A stretch of 64,000 nucleotides of DNA from Candidatus Omnitrophota bacterium (GTDB lineage Bacteria > Omnitrophota > Gorgyraeia > Aquiviventales > Aquiviventaceae), in NCBI GenBank assembly GCA_016193195.1, contig JACPSQ010000086.1:18195-82194 (forward strand), written 5' to 3'. Position numbers and translations under genes: made by a program. Within the stretch, counting starts at the first letter, position 1. Every line of letters starts with the position of its first letter. This document shows positions 1-8,145 of the stretch, one piece after another. The notes beneath the pieces were generated by a model. It was not told where the DNA came from. It ran no database searches and was given only the letters and a program-made list of their open reading frames with translations.

Positions 1-986
1 TCTGGTTTCGGCTGGTCGGTCCCCACATTCCCCTCTGGTTGATCTGGCAGGGCTTGGCGGCTGGGCTGTTGGCGGTGATGGTGTACCGCCTGGGTCAGGT
101 GGTCGGCAGTCGGGCCGTCGGGGCCATCGCGGCCATCTTGGTGGTGCTGGATCATGTCATACTCCACCTGATGGCGACCCTGAATATGGAGGTCTTTTTT
201 ATCCCGACCCTCTATGCGGCCCTGTACCTGTGGGCGTCGGTGGACGCCCAGCACCCTGGCCACCTCAGGCGCTGCTTTCTCGCCGGCCTCGTGATGGGAG
301 TGGCGATGCTCTTTCGCCCTACCACGCTGGTGTTGCCGTTTGCCCTCATCGCCCTGCTGTGCTGCGAACGGCCCAGGCCGTCTGTCCGTCAGATGCGGGC
401 CCAGGGCCTGCGGCTGTTGACGGGATTCGCGCTGCCGCTGGCGGTGCTGCTGGTGCGCCATCGGCTGGCCTGGGGATGGTGGACGCTCGGGGGCGCGAAG
501 ACCATTGCCACATCCTGGCGCTGGAATTACGCGTGGAAGATTCAGGGCCAGCATCCTGTGGACATCGGCTTGGGCCCGTGGCTGAAGCTGTTCACCGAGG
601 ATCCCTCGGTGCTCTGGCGCGAGATGATTCCGAACTGGTGGGCGTTCATCCTGCAGTTGTGGACCCATCAAGGGTTCGGCCAGATGGACTTCGTGCGGGG
701 GCTCAATTATCCAGGGTTCTACCAGGCGGCGCTCAGTGTCATCTTGGCGCTCGGCGTGATCGTCGGGATCGGTGCTGCGGTCCGCAGGCGGGCCAGGCAA
801 GATCTGGTGACGCTCTTGCTCCCGGCGTACTGTACGATGTTGGCCATCATGTTTTGGGTCGCGAACACCCGGTACCGCGCTCCCCTCATTCCCGCGCTGT
901 ATCTGCTCTGTTGCGCCGGTTTTTCCGCCATCGCTCGCGCCATCCGCTCTCGAGCCAAGGAACCCAGGGTCCTCGTATCCCCCTAG
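1..986 (+). CDS. Membrane glycosyltransferase, GT39/ArnT-like (5' partial)
   Basis: The reading frame is open to the left edge (first whole codon at 3), so the N-terminus lies outside the window; about 327 residues are visible. They are strongly hydrophobic with many membrane segments, short basic loops (for example RRRARQD near the C-terminus) and a W-rich periplasmic-type loop in the middle. This is the look of the C-terminal half of a polyprenyl-phosphate-sugar-dependent GT-C enzyme (GT39/ArnT type). The acidic catalytic motif of that fold would lie in the missing part, so substrate and activity cannot be judged. The stop codon is 8 nt before the next start, suggesting co-transcription with the sugar decarboxylase gene. 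Confidence 0.6.
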   Translation, partial: WFRLVGPHIPLWLIWQGLAAGLLAVMVYRLGQVVGSRAVGAIAAILVVLDHVILHLMATLNMEVFFIPTLYAALYLWASVDAQHPGHLRRCFLAGLVMGVAMLFRPTTLVLPFALIALLCCERPRPSVRQMRAQGLRLLTGFALPLAVLLVRHRLAWGWWTLGGAKTIATSWRWNYAWKIQGQHPVDIGLGPWLKLFTEDPSVLWREMIPNWWAFILQLWTHQGFGQMDFVRGLNYPGFYQAALSVILALGVIVGIGAAVRRRARQDLVTLLLPAYCTMLAIMFWVANTRYRAPLIPALYLLCCAGFSAIARAIRSRAKEPRVLVSP

Positions 987-994
987 GGCGTGGG

Positions 995-2002
995 ATGAAA
1001 GTCCTCGTGACAGGAGGGGCGGGGTTTATCGGCTCGCATGTGTGCGATCGGCTCCTCGCGGAGGGCCATGCGGTGCTGTGCGCGGACAATCTGATCACGG
1101 GACGCGAGGTCAACATCGCGCACTTGCGTTCCCGTCCGGCCTTTGAATGGATTCGTCATGACATCAGCAAGCCGCTGGCACTTGGCGGTTCGGTGGATTA
1201 CGTGCTGCACTTCGCCTCCCCGGCCAGCCCCGTCGATTATCTCAAGTACCCGATCCAAACGCTGAAGGTTGGCTCGCTGGGGACGCTGAACGCCTTGGGC
1301 ATCGCGAAGGCCAAGGGCGCGAAGTTCCTGCTCGCCTCGACGTCAGAGGTCTATGGGGATCCGCAGGTCCATCCCCAGCCGGAAACCTACTGGGGCCATG
1401 TCAATCCTGTCGGCGTTCGAGGCTGCTACGATGAGAGCAAGCGGTTCGCGGAGGCGCTGACGATGGCGTACTATCGAGAGCACGGCCTGTCGACCCGGAT
1501 CGTTCGGATCTTCAACACGTATGGACCTCGGATGCGACTGGACGACGGCCGGGCGATCCCGACCTTCGTTCGCCAGGCTCTGCAGGGCGAGCCGTTGACC
1601 GTCTTTGGCAACGGGAGCCAGACACGGTCGTTCTGCTATGTGGACGATTTGATTGAGGGCATTCGTCGCCTGATGGACCAGCCCCACCATGAACCGCTGA
1701 ACCTCGGCAACGACGACGAGCACACCGTGCTGGAATTAGCGCAGAAGGTCCTGGCCTGCGTCCACAGCCCGATGAGCCGCCTTGAGTTCCGCCCCCTGCC
1801 GCAGGATGACCCCAAGCAGCGCAGGCCTGATCTGACCACCGCAAAGACGCTGCTCGGGTGGTCTGCGCGGATCACTCTCGAGGAAGGGCTTGCGAAGACG
1901 ATCGCGTGGTTCCGCGAAGAGGCGGCCCGACGACCCGGCTCCGCGCCGGCGAGGACTCAAGCCGCCGGTACACCTCGAGATACCTCCGAATCCCCTCCGT
2001 GA
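995..2002 (+). CDS. uxs: UDP-glucuronate decarboxylase-like SDR (UXS)
   Basis: A 335-residue extended SDR. It has the NAD-binding GGAGFIGSH at 7-15, TSEVYGDP at 116-123, the UXS-type stretch [15 protein letters not shown] at 126-140, and the catalytic Y145-x3-K149 in CYDESKR. That stretch is characteristic of UDP-xylose synthases, which oxidise, decarboxylate and reduce UDP-GlcA to UDP-xylose in the cytosol. The ATG at 995 starts the family exactly; the reading frame continues upstream to 230, but that part only shadows the previous gene. The last 28 or so residues extend past the usual family end and are antisense to the convergent GT4 gene. Confidence 0.85.
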   Translation: MKVLVTGGAGFIGSHVCDRLLAEGHAVLCADNLITGREVNIAHLRSRPAFEWIRHDISKPLALGGSVDYVLHFASPASPVDYLKYPIQTLKVGSLGTLNALGIAKAKGAKFLLASTSEVYGDPQVHPQPETYWGHVNPVGVRGCYDESKRFAEALTMAYYREHGLSTRIVRIFNTYGPRMRLDDGRAIPTFVRQALQGEPLTVFGNGSQTRSFCYVDDLIEGIRRLMDQPHHEPLNLGNDDEHTVLELAQKVLACVHSPMSRLEFRPLPQDDPKQRRPDLTTAKTLLGWSARITLEEGLAKTIAWFREEAARRPGSAPARTQAAGTPRDTSESPP

Positions 2003-3116
2003 GATCGAAGTGCCGTTCCGCGACGCGGCGGCACCGCAGACGGCAGGCGGGATCCGAGAGCAGCCGCCGCACGTCCTCCACGCTGGCCTCGCAGAGGGGC
2101 GGCGTCAACGCCGGCAGCACGACTCCCACCTGATGGTCGCGGACGATCCCTCCGGAGTCTCCGATACCCTCGTTGATGACGACCGGGACTCCGGTGGCCA
2201 ACAGCTCCGCGAGCTTCGTGGGAGCGGAGCCGCGCTTCGAGAAACTTGCCTGAATGAAGAACACGCCGAGATCCATCAGCCGCAGGTACGTCGGCATGGC
2301 CGCAAAGTCGGCTTGGGTCACCACGAGCTGTGCATCCGGGATGCCGGCTGCCAGCGCTTCCGTCCGCAGGCGCGCCTGATCTTCCTGCGTGACGCACAGG
2401 ATGGTGACCGCCTCAAGTCGTCTGGCCAGCAGAGCGAGGTAGCGCAGGGTCGGCTCGCGGAGGTACCAGTTGCTCAGGGTCCCGACGCGGGCAGGGTCCT
2501 TCGGTCCAGGGACAAAGCGAGCCAGGTCGGCGCAGGTGGGGATGACTTCGATGATGGTCGTTGGGGGGATGGCGTACCCCAGCGAGGCAAACGCCTCCAC
2601 CCCGGCCTGGGTCAACGAGACGATGGCGTCCGCCCCTTTGAAGAAGCGCCGTTCCCATCGCTTGGCCAGCCGGTAGACCGCCGAGCCTGGCCGCCAGTGT
2701 CCTGCGTCCACCTTCTCGTCTGCCCAAAACCCCCGCATGTCGAAGACCAGCTTCGTCCTGAAGAGCCGCTTCAGGCAGAGACCGACCACCGAGGCGACAT
2801 ATCCACGGGTGTGGATGACGCGGATGCGGCGCCTGGCGCAGACCGCGGCTCCGATGGCGATCCCGCACAGCACATCCCACCCGGTCGCCAGGAAGGACGG
2901 CCGCTTGTGATAGCGCAGCCGGATCCATCGAATGCCGCACGCCTGCAGCCGCGCGGCCATCTCGCGCAGCTTGTCAGGCTCACGGACGTCGCGCCGCTTT
3001 TCGTAGGAGACCAGCGTCAGCTGATGCGCGAGGGCCAAGCCCGTCACGTACGTGACGACTTGGGACTGGCCCAGCGGCTCCAGGAGGCCGTCATAGGACA
3101 GATAGAGCAGTTCCAT
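1872..3116 (-). CDS. Glycosyltransferase family 4 (GT-B)
   Basis: A 414-residue GT-B glycosyltransferase. The N-terminal domain opens with a short beta strand and acceptor-side loop ([15 protein letters not shown], 6-20). The C-terminal nucleotide-sugar domain carries [19 protein letters not shown] (297-315), the equivalent of the EX7E donor-binding motif of GT4 enzymes. It probably transfers an activated sugar onto a growing glycan at the cytoplasmic membrane. It is the last gene of a three-gene minus-strand operon and overlaps the formyltransferase gene by 26 nt. Its 3' end overlaps the convergent decarboxylase gene by 131 nt, where the tail is low-complexity (S, R, G, P) and probably not part of the fold. 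Confidence 0.8.
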   Translation of the reverse strand: MELLYLSYDGLLEPLGQSQVVTYVTGLALAHQLTLVSYEKRRDVREPDKLREMAARLQACGIRWIRLRYHKRPSFLATGWDVLCGIAIGAAVCARRRIRVIHTRGYVASVVGLCLKRLFRTKLVFDMRGFWADEKVDAGHWRPGSAVYRLAKRWERRFFKGADAIVSLTQAGVEAFASLGYAIPPTTIIEVIPTCADLARFVPGPKDPARVGTLSNWYLREPTLRYLALLARRLEAVTILCVTQEDQARLRTEALAAGIPDAQLVVTQADFAAMPTYLRLMDLGVFFIQASFSKRGSAPTKLAELLATGVPVVINEGIGDSGGIVRDHQVGVVLPALTPPLCEASVEDVRRLLSDPACRLRCRRVAERHFDLTEGIRRYLEVYRRLESSPARSRVVGPPLRGTTRSSSQALPRE

Positions 3117-3969
3117 CTGGGCGCTGAACGATCGGGGCCAACAACGGGAACGTCTGCACGCGCGTGCGCAGTTCTTGAAACGGTCGGCTGCGAACCAACT
3201 CCGCGCTAAAGTCTCTCCGGAAGTTCCTCCATGCCCGTCGCATGGCGCGGCCGTTCCAGTCCAGCGAGGAGAAGGTCCGACCTCCTGCGACGCGTTCTTG
3301 TGGGATCCGCGGGGTCTCTCGTCCCGCTGCCAGGGCCTGGACCGCCCGCACGCACAGGTCGTGGGCGTGCGTCATCACCTTCCAATGCAGCTCGGCTAAG
3401 CTCTCCTGACCGGACAGGACCGTCTGCTCGGTTGCCAGGATCGGTCCGCTATCGATGCCTGCATCGAGCCACAGGACGGTGTTGCCGATCAGGTGAAAGG
3501 CGCCTTCGGCCAGGCACCAGTTGGTGCAGTCGGGCCCTCCTTTGACATAGGGGGACAGCCCTGTATGGAGATTGATGATCCCCCCACGGCTCGCAGCCCA
3601 GTCGCGGATCGCCTGGCCGACCAGGTTCGTCCCTGAGACCAGGACCAGCTCCGGGCTGAGGCGATCCAGCCATGCCACGGTCCTGGCATCATTGATATTC
3701 GGCACCCGTAGCATCGGCACCTCGGGGAAACGTGGCGCCAGTTCGTCAAACCGGCGCTGGACGGCATGCCACGTCTGCGCGAAGGGCCGGCCCGCCAGGC
3801 GTCCTTCGATTCGGTTCAGGAGCCGCCGGGCGTGCCGTGCGGGAGGGTGCGCGGGGATGTTACGCGACAGGACAATTCCTGCGAGCTCGCAGACCGGTCC
3901 CACCTTCCGGCACAGCGCCGCCTGGTTCGGGGCCTCGACCGTCAAGATGGCGAGCCGCATGGCGCCCAC
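3091..3969 (-). CDS. Formyltransferase-family protein
   Basis: A 292-residue protein of the methionyl-tRNA/sugar N-formyltransferase fold. The catalytic signature is present in variant form: N133-L-H135 in INLHTGLSPYVKGG, and D173 in GIDSGPI. These correspond to the Asn/His/Asp that bind and activate 10-formyl-tetrahydrofolate. A C-terminal helical region (about 220-292) differs from the Fmt C-terminal domain, so a sugar amine is a more likely acceptor than Met-tRNA. The first residues are MGAM, so the start could be either 3969 or 3960. It sits between the deacetylase (28-nt overlap) and the GT4 gene, which fits de-N-acetylation followed by re-acylation of an amino sugar; that order is inference. 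Confidence 0.7.
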   Translation of the reverse strand: MGAMRLAILTVEAPNQAALCRKVGPVCELAGIVLSRNIPAHPPARHARRLLNRIEGRLAGRPFAQTWHAVQRRFDELAPRFPEVPMLRVPNINDARTVAWLDRLSPELVLVSGTNLVGQAIRDWAASRGGIINLHTGLSPYVKGGPDCTNWCLAEGAFHLIGNTVLWLDAGIDSGPILATEQTVLSGQESLAELHWKVMTHAHDLCVRAVQALAAGRETPRIPQERVAGGRTFSSLDWNGRAMRRAWRNFRRDFSAELVRSRPFQELRTRVQTFPLLAPIVQRPDGTALSVL

Positions 3970-4940
3970 CTGGCTCGGTACCCAAGCGCCCGGAATCGCG
4001 TCTCGATTCCGGATTCGCCGTGAATCGTCAGGCGTGGATACACTCCCTCACCCCATCGGGCGAGGCGTTCCTCGACCAGCAGGATGTGCTGCACGCCGGC
4101 CTTCCGCAAGAGGGCAAGCTGCTCCGGACGGTAGCTGCTGTTCGGAAACGCGTAGATGCTCATCGGCATCTGGAGCTGTTGCGCGAAAAAGGCGCGGCAG
4201 TTGGCGAGGTCCTCAAGGAAAAATTCGTTGGTCTCGAACGCCATAGAGTCATGGGAAAAGGCATGGACGCCGATCTCATGCTCCTCGGCCGCTTGGCGCA
4301 CGTCCTCCAGGCTCATCATGCGCGTCGTGTGAGCCCCTCCGTCGACTTTCGCCATGACCGCCTTGAGGGCCTCCCAGAGCGGTTCACAGGCCTGGCGAGA
4401 TCGTCCTTTGAGAAACCGGGTTAACGCCAGGCCGTAACGCAACTTGTGGTCAGGGTCCTCGCCTCGCAAGCGATCGGCAAACCCTTCCACGCGGATGTCA
4501 TTGATGAGGCGCCGGGGCGCTGTGTTCAGGAAATCCGAAAGCTGGACCGTCCACGGCGGCCGCCCGCTCTGGACGCAGGCGGGGATGATGTTCTGGTTCG
4601 CCGGCAGCCCGTGCTTCTTCAGGAGCGGCATGGCGTACTCGACAAAGTCATAGTAGCCGTCGTCGAAGGAGAGGATCGCGCGTGGACGCTGGCGGTCTGG
4701 CGGCGTCCGGTCTGAGAAGGTGCTGACATGGAAGTGGCGTTTCAGGAACACCACAAGCTCCTCAAACAGCACGGGAGACAACGGAGGCCAGAATGGGTTC
4801 GGATGCGGTGAAATCCGGTGGAGGTTCAAGACGATCAGCGGGTTCTGCCGGCCGATCCGGTGCAGCAGCCGGCCCTCCATGCCCGCGGCTGCCAGCAGCG
4901 TGAAATACAGATGCTTCGCCCACGCTCGAGGAATGACCAT
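3942..4940 (-). CDS. Polysaccharide deacetylase (NodB/CE4 family)
   Basis: A 332-residue protein with NodB motif 1 (SFDDG, 91-95) supplying the catalytic and metal-binding aspartates, and a motif-2 equivalent HAFSH (226-230) supplying the histidines. The spacing between them is longer than in short NodB domains, and YAFPN-type residues follow, as in surface polysaccharide deacetylases. It would hydrolyse N-acetyl (or O-acetyl) groups from a glycan. An N-terminal hydrophobic stretch (11-20) is too short for a clear signal peptide. It is first in its operon. A TTGACA/TACACT promoter upstream would start transcription almost at this ATG (see that entry), so a start at the downstream ATG (4880) is possible. 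Confidence 0.75.
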   Translation of the reverse strand: MVIPRAWAKHLYFTLLAAAGMEGRLLHRIGRQNPLIVLNLHRISPHPNPFWPPLSPVLFEELVVFLKRHFHVSTFSDRTPPDRQRPRAILSFDDGYYDFVEYAMPLLKKHGLPANQNIIPACVQSGRPPWTVQLSDFLNTAPRRLINDIRVEGFADRLRGEDPDHKLRYGLALTRFLKGRSRQACEPLWEALKAVMAKVDGGAHTTRMMSLEDVRQAAEEHEIGVHAFSHDSMAFETNEFFLEDLANCRAFFAQQLQMPMSIYAFPNSSYRPEQLALLRKAGVQHILLVEERLARWGEGVYPRLTIHGESGIETRFRALGYRARWAPCGSPS

Positions 4941-4947
4941 CCGAGGT

Positions 4948-4977
4948 AGTGTAGGGGATGTTCGACAACGGTGTCAA
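4948..4977 (-). promoter_or_regulatory. Sigma70-type promoter of the deacetylase operon
   Basis: On the minus strand, a perfect -35 TTGACA (4977-4972) is followed after 18 nt by TACACT (4953-4948, four of six matches to TATAAT). The expected transcription start is at about 4941, directly at the deacetylase ATG (4940), so the message may be leaderless or nearly so. Seen in sequence; activity is inferred. Confidence 0.5.
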
Positions 4978-5000
4978 GCGATCCTCCCCCGCTGACATTT

Positions 5001-5033
5001 TTTGTTGACAAACCACCGCAAGCCATCCAAGAT
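5001..5033 (+). promoter_or_regulatory. Candidate promoter for the large plus-strand unit
   Basis: A perfect -35 TTGACA lies at 5005-5010, inside a small palindrome TTTGT-TG-ACAAA (5001-5012). With 17-nt spacing the -10 would be CAAGAT (5028-5033), only three of six matches. The predicted start near 5040 falls inside the first of two downstream palindromes. A weak -10 next to operators would suit a regulated promoter; this is inference. Confidence 0.4.
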
Positions 5034-5070
5034 GTTCATGGTTTGAACACCTTTGTTCACTCGGTGAACA
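5033..5070. promoter_or_regulatory. Two tandem TGTTCA-N5-TGAACA operators
   Basis: Two 17-bp sites, 5033-5049 and 5054-5070, both read TGTTCA-N5-TGAACA with different 5-nt centres. Their centres are 21 bp apart, two helical turns, so two dimers would bind the same face of the DNA. They cover the expected -10/start region of the plus-strand unit and end 34 bp before the winged-helix regulator gene, which is the obvious candidate binder (autoregulation). Confidence 0.7.
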
Positions 5071-5104
5071 GTTTGCTTTCCTACCTGACTGCTGATTCGC
5101 GCTG

Positions 5105-5797
5105 ATGGAACTGAGCACCTACCGGGATATGCACCTCCTCGATGAGGTCACCCGGAATCCCACCGTGACCCAGCGAGAGCTCGCCAAGCGCATCGGGGTC
5201 GCCTTAGGCCTGGCCAACCTGATGCTGCGCCGCCTGACCAAGAAGGGCTACATCAAAATCAGCGGCACGAAGCGCAGCCGCATCCGCTACCTCATTACCC
5301 CGCAAGGCATCCTTGAGAAATCCCGCTTGACCTACGAGTTCGTCCAATATTCCCTCCAACTCTATCATCGCGTCCGCCATTTCTGGCGCGAGCAGCTGGC
5401 GACCATCGCCCAAACCCCCCAGCGGCGGATCCTGCTCTTCGGCGCTGGCGAGCTGGCCGAGATCGCCTTCCTGACCATTCAGGAAATGGGCTTGGACTTC
5501 GTCGGCGTCGCCCAGGAGGCGGCCGATGAACGACGGTTTCTCGGCTATCCCGTTCAGGACATCCGCACGGTGGCACCGGACCGTTACGATTGGATGCTGG
5601 TCACGGCCTTGCAGGACGACGGGTTGTCGACTCGCTTGCAGGAGCTGGGCGTGCCGCCGGAGCAGATGATCGTGTTGACCAGGCCAGGGCAGGCCAGGCC
5701 GGCCATCGAGCGACGCAGCATCGAACAGATGGCCGTGGCCACCACGGCGCCCGTGCCGGTGCCGACGGCTCCCGTTGAAGCGGAGATCGCGGCATGA
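5105..5797 (+). CDS. Winged-helix EPS-type regulator with C-terminal Rossmann domain
   Basis: A 230-residue protein. Residues 1-72 form a winged helix-turn-helix (TQRELAKRIGVALGLANLMLRRL as helix-turn-helix, then KGYIKI and the wing to PQG), resembling the EPS-associated MarR-like family. Residues 73-105 look like a helical linker. Residues 107-195 hold a nucleotide-binding Rossmann fold with GAGELAEIAF (113-122), like the N-terminal domain of PglD-type or CoA/NAD-binding proteins. The tail is rich in P, V, T and A. It is first in the huge plus-strand unit, directly behind two palindromic operators, so I infer a local regulator that senses a nucleotide or nucleotide-sugar. It overlaps gmhB by 4 nt. 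Confidence 0.7.
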   Translation: MELSTYRDMHLLDEVTRNPTVTQRELAKRIGVALGLANLMLRRLTKKGYIKISGTKRSRIRYLITPQGILEKSRLTYEFVQYSLQLYHRVRHFWREQLATIAQTPQRRILLFGAGELAEIAFLTIQEMGLDFVGVAQEAADERRFLGYPVQDIRTVAPDRYDWMLVTALQDDGLSTRLQELGVPPEQMIVLTRPGQARPAIERRSIEQMAVATTAPVPVPTAPVEAEIAA

Positions 5798-6360
5798 AAC
5801 GCGCGGTGTTTCTGGATCGGGACGGCGTGCTCAATCAGGCGGTCGTGCGGGACGGCAAGCCATACGCGCCGGCCTCCCTGGAGGAGTTGGCGATCGTGCC
5901 CGATGCCGCGGAGGCGATCACGACCTTGCGCCAGGCGGGGTTTCTCGCCATTGTCGTGACGAACCAACCCGATGTCGGCCGCGGCCTCCAACGCCGTGAG
6001 ACGGTCGAAGCGATGCATCAGCGGCTCCGCGCGCAGCTGCCCATCGATGACATCCGGGTCTGTTATCACCGGGAGGAAGACGCCTGCGCGTGCCGGAAAC
6101 CGAAACCGGGGATGCTGCGCGACGCGGCCCGTGACTGGGATGTGGACCTGAGCCGCTCGATCATGGTGGGGGACCGGTGGCGGGACATCGAGGCGGGCAA
6201 AGCGGCCGGATGCCGCACGATTTTGGTGCGGAGCCCGTGGGCGGAGCAACAGGCCCAGGCTCCCGACGCGGTCGTGGCGTCCCTGCACGAAGCCAGCCGG
6301 CTGATCCTGTCAGCGTGGATCAGCCGCCGACCCTACGGAGCAGCGCATGCCCAGGCTTGA
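5794..6360 (+). CDS. gmhB: Heptose bisphosphate phosphatase GmhB-like (HAD-IIIA)
   Basis: A 188-residue HAD phosphatase. D8-R-D10-G is the nucleophile/acid pair, VVTNQP (54-59) is motif 2, and MVGDRWRDIEAG (124-135) is the Mg site. The zinc loop typical of GmhB is complete: C90, H92, C98 and C100, with CRKPKPG at 100-106. GmhB removes the 7-phosphate from glycero-manno-heptose 1,7-bisphosphate in the nucleotide-heptose pathway. Histidinol-phosphate phosphatase is the main alternative, but the sugar context favours a heptose-type substrate. GmhA- and HldE-like genes lie further along the same unit. It overlaps the transaldolase gene by 14 nt. Confidence 0.85.
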   Translation: MKRAVFLDRDGVLNQAVVRDGKPYAPASLEELAIVPDAAEAITTLRQAGFLAIVVTNQPDVGRGLQRRETVEAMHQRLRAQLPIDDIRVCYHREEDACACRKPKPGMLRDAARDWDVDLSRSIMVGDRWRDIEAGKAAGCRTILVRSPWAEQQAQAPDAVVASLHEASRLILSAWISRRPYGAAHAQA

Positions 6361-7111
6361 GGAGTTACGGGTCAAGATCTTTGCGGACGGGGCGGACCTT
6401 GCGACCATCGCGGAGCTCGCCAAGCATCCCTACATCAGGGGCTTCACAACCAACCCAACCCTGATGCGCAAGGCGGGTGTGCCGGACTACCGCCGGTTTG
6501 CTCGCGAGGTGCTGACGCTGGTGCCAGATCGCCCCGTGTCGTTTGAGGTCTTCTCGGATGATTTCCCCGAGATGGAACAGCAGGCGCTGGAGATCGCCTC
6601 GTGGGGCGACAATGTCTATGTCAAGATTCCGGTGACGAATACGCGCGGGGCGTTTTCCGGCCCGCTCATTAAGCGGCTCTCCGAAGCCGGCGTCAAGCTG
6701 AACGTGACCGCCCTGCTGACGAGCGAGCAGGTGGGCCGCGTCACCGACTGTTTCTCGCCGGGGAGGAGCAGCTTTATCTCGGTGTTCGCGGGACGGATCG
6801 CCGACACCGGCCGCGACCCCGTGTCCCTCATGGCCGAGTCGCTGCGGCTGATGGCCAGCCGCCCACAGGCCGAGCTGATCTGGGCCAGCCCCCGCGAGCT
6901 GCTCAACGTGATCCAGGCTGACGCCATCGGCTGCCACATCATCACCGCCACCAGCGACATCTTGGCCAAGCTCTCCTTGATCGGGAAGGATCTGTCGGAA
7001 CTCTCGTTGGACACGGTGCGGATGTTTCGGCAGGATGCGCTCCAGGCGGGTTTTACGATTGAGCTCAGCCAGGCCGAGGCGGTCGGCTCGGCGGCCGCCG
7101 CCCCGCGATGA
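6347..7111 (+). CDS. Transaldolase / fructose-6-phosphate aldolase family
   Basis: A 254-residue TIM-barrel class I aldolase. GFTTNPTLM (32-40) is the family start motif, and the Schiff-base lysine is K93 in NVYVKIPVT. LNVTALLT follows as in small transaldolases. It would transfer or cleave a dihydroxyacetone unit on a sugar phosphate. Its place between gmhB and two SDR epimerases, away from central-metabolism genes, suggests it makes or remodels a C7-C9 sugar precursor for this locus rather than serving the pentose phosphate pathway. The ATG at 6347 has GGAG at 6337-6340 and overlaps gmhB by 14 nt. Confidence 0.8.
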   Translation: MPRLEELRVKIFADGADLATIAELAKHPYIRGFTTNPTLMRKAGVPDYRRFAREVLTLVPDRPVSFEVFSDDFPEMEQQALEIASWGDNVYVKIPVTNTRGAFSGPLIKRLSEAGVKLNVTALLTSEQVGRVTDCFSPGRSSFISVFAGRIADTGRDPVSLMAESLRLMASRPQAELIWASPRELLNVIQADAIGCHIITATSDILAKLSLIGKDLSELSLDTVRMFRQDALQAGFTIELSQAEAVGSAAAAPR

Positions 7112-8145
7112 AGCCGCCGTCTCCTCGACCGGTGCTGGTGACGGGCGGCGCCGGCTATGTCGGCTGCGTGCTCGTCCGAAAGCTGCTGGAGGCCGGCTAC
7201 CCGGTGACCGTGTATGACCTGATGCTCTTCGGCGATGCGGGGTTGCCCACCCACGCCGCCCTGCGCGTCGTCAAGGGAGACATCCGCGATCTTCCGACGC
7301 TTGCCGCGGCGGTGCGGGGCGCGCACAGCGTGATTCATCTGGCCTGCATTTCCAACGACCCGAGTTTCGAATTGGATCCGGTGCTGGGCAAGTCGATCAA
7401 CTACGACAGCTTTGAGCCGTTGGTGCGGACCTGTAAAGCGGGTGGTGTGCGGCGATTTATCTATGCCTCCACCAGTTCGGTCTATGGGGTCAGCGACGCC
7501 CCGGACGTCACCGAGGAACACCCCTTGGTGCCCTTGACGGATTACAATAAGTACAAGGGCTTGTGCGAGCCGATCCTCCTGCGCTACCAGTCGCCGGACT
7601 TTACCACGGTGATCCTTCGGCCCGCCACGGTCTGCGGCCCTTCGCCGCGGATGCGCTTTGATCTGACCGTGAATATCCTCACCAACCATGCCGTGAATCG
7701 GCGTGTCATCACCGTCTTTGGCGGGACGCAGCGACGGCCGAACATCCATATCGAGGACATCGCCGAGCTCTACGTCAAGCTGCTGGAGTACCCGGACGGC
7801 TTGATTGCCGGGGAGACCTTCAACGCTGGCTACCAGAATCACACCGTCGGCGAATTGGCTCACCTGGTCCGCCAGGTCGTCGAACAAGAGATGCCGCAGC
7901 CGGCACCCATTCAGATCCAGACCAGCCCAACCGACGATCTCCGTTCCTACCATGTCTCATCCAGAAAAATCGCCGAGCGGCTTGGCTATGTTCCCGCGCG
8001 GACTATTGAGGACGCCGTTCGCGATCTCTGTCGCGCCTTCACGGCAGGCAGGTTTCCCGACAGCCTGACCGATGAGCGGTACTTCAACGTGAAAGCGGTC
8101 AAGCGGATGACGCCCACCCTGCTCATGGAGCCGGTCGGCTCTTGA
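7108..8145 (+). CDS. NAD-dependent sugar epimerase/dehydratase (extended SDR)
   Basis: A 345-residue extended SDR with GGAGYVG (13-19), SSVYG (123-127) and catalytic Y146-x3-K150. The sequence around ACISNDPSFELDP (79-91) resembles a subgroup of 'NAD-dependent epimerase' proteins in LPS clusters, some of which act on nucleotide-heptoses (HldD-like role). With gmhB and transaldolase immediately upstream, a nucleotide-heptose epimerase is plausible; UDP-hexose epimerase or 4,6-dehydratase cannot be excluded from motifs alone. The start overlaps the transaldolase stop (ATGA). Confidence 0.75.
   Translation: MKPPSPRPVLVTGGAGYVGCVLVRKLLEAGYPVTVYDLMLFGDAGLPTHAALRVVKGDIRDLPTLAAAVRGAHSVIHLACISNDPSFELDPVLGKSINYDSFEPLVRTCKAGGVRRFIYASTSSVYGVSDAPDVTEEHPLVPLTDYNKYKGLCEPILLRYQSPDFTTVILRPATVCGPSPRMRFDLTVNILTNHAVNRRVITVFGGTQRRPNIHIEDIAELYVKLLEYPDGLIAGETFNAGYQNHTVGELAHLVRQVVEQEMPQPAPIQIQTSPTDDLRSYHVSSRKIAERLGYVPARTIEDAVRDLCRAFTAGRFPDSLTDERYFNVKAVKRMTPTLLMEPVGS

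Noticed and set aside
230..994. N-terminal extension of the decarboxylase reading frame
   Set aside because: It is an out-of-frame shadow of the membrane glycosyltransferase; SDR homology begins exactly at the ATG at 995.
1890..3209. 439-codon plus-strand frame
   Set aside because: Mirror of the GT4 gene on the other strand; composition is low-quality (R, D, G, H-rich) with no motif, while the minus strand shows a clear GT-B enzyme.
5001..5012. TTTGT-TG-ACAAA palindrome as a third operator
   Set aside because: Its half-sites differ from TGTTCA/TGAACA and it coincides with the -35 TTGACA, so I treat it as part of the promoter.
6616..7953. 445-codon minus-strand frame
   Set aside because: Opposes transaldolase and SDR genes whose motifs are intact; the high GC of the region produces long antisense frames.
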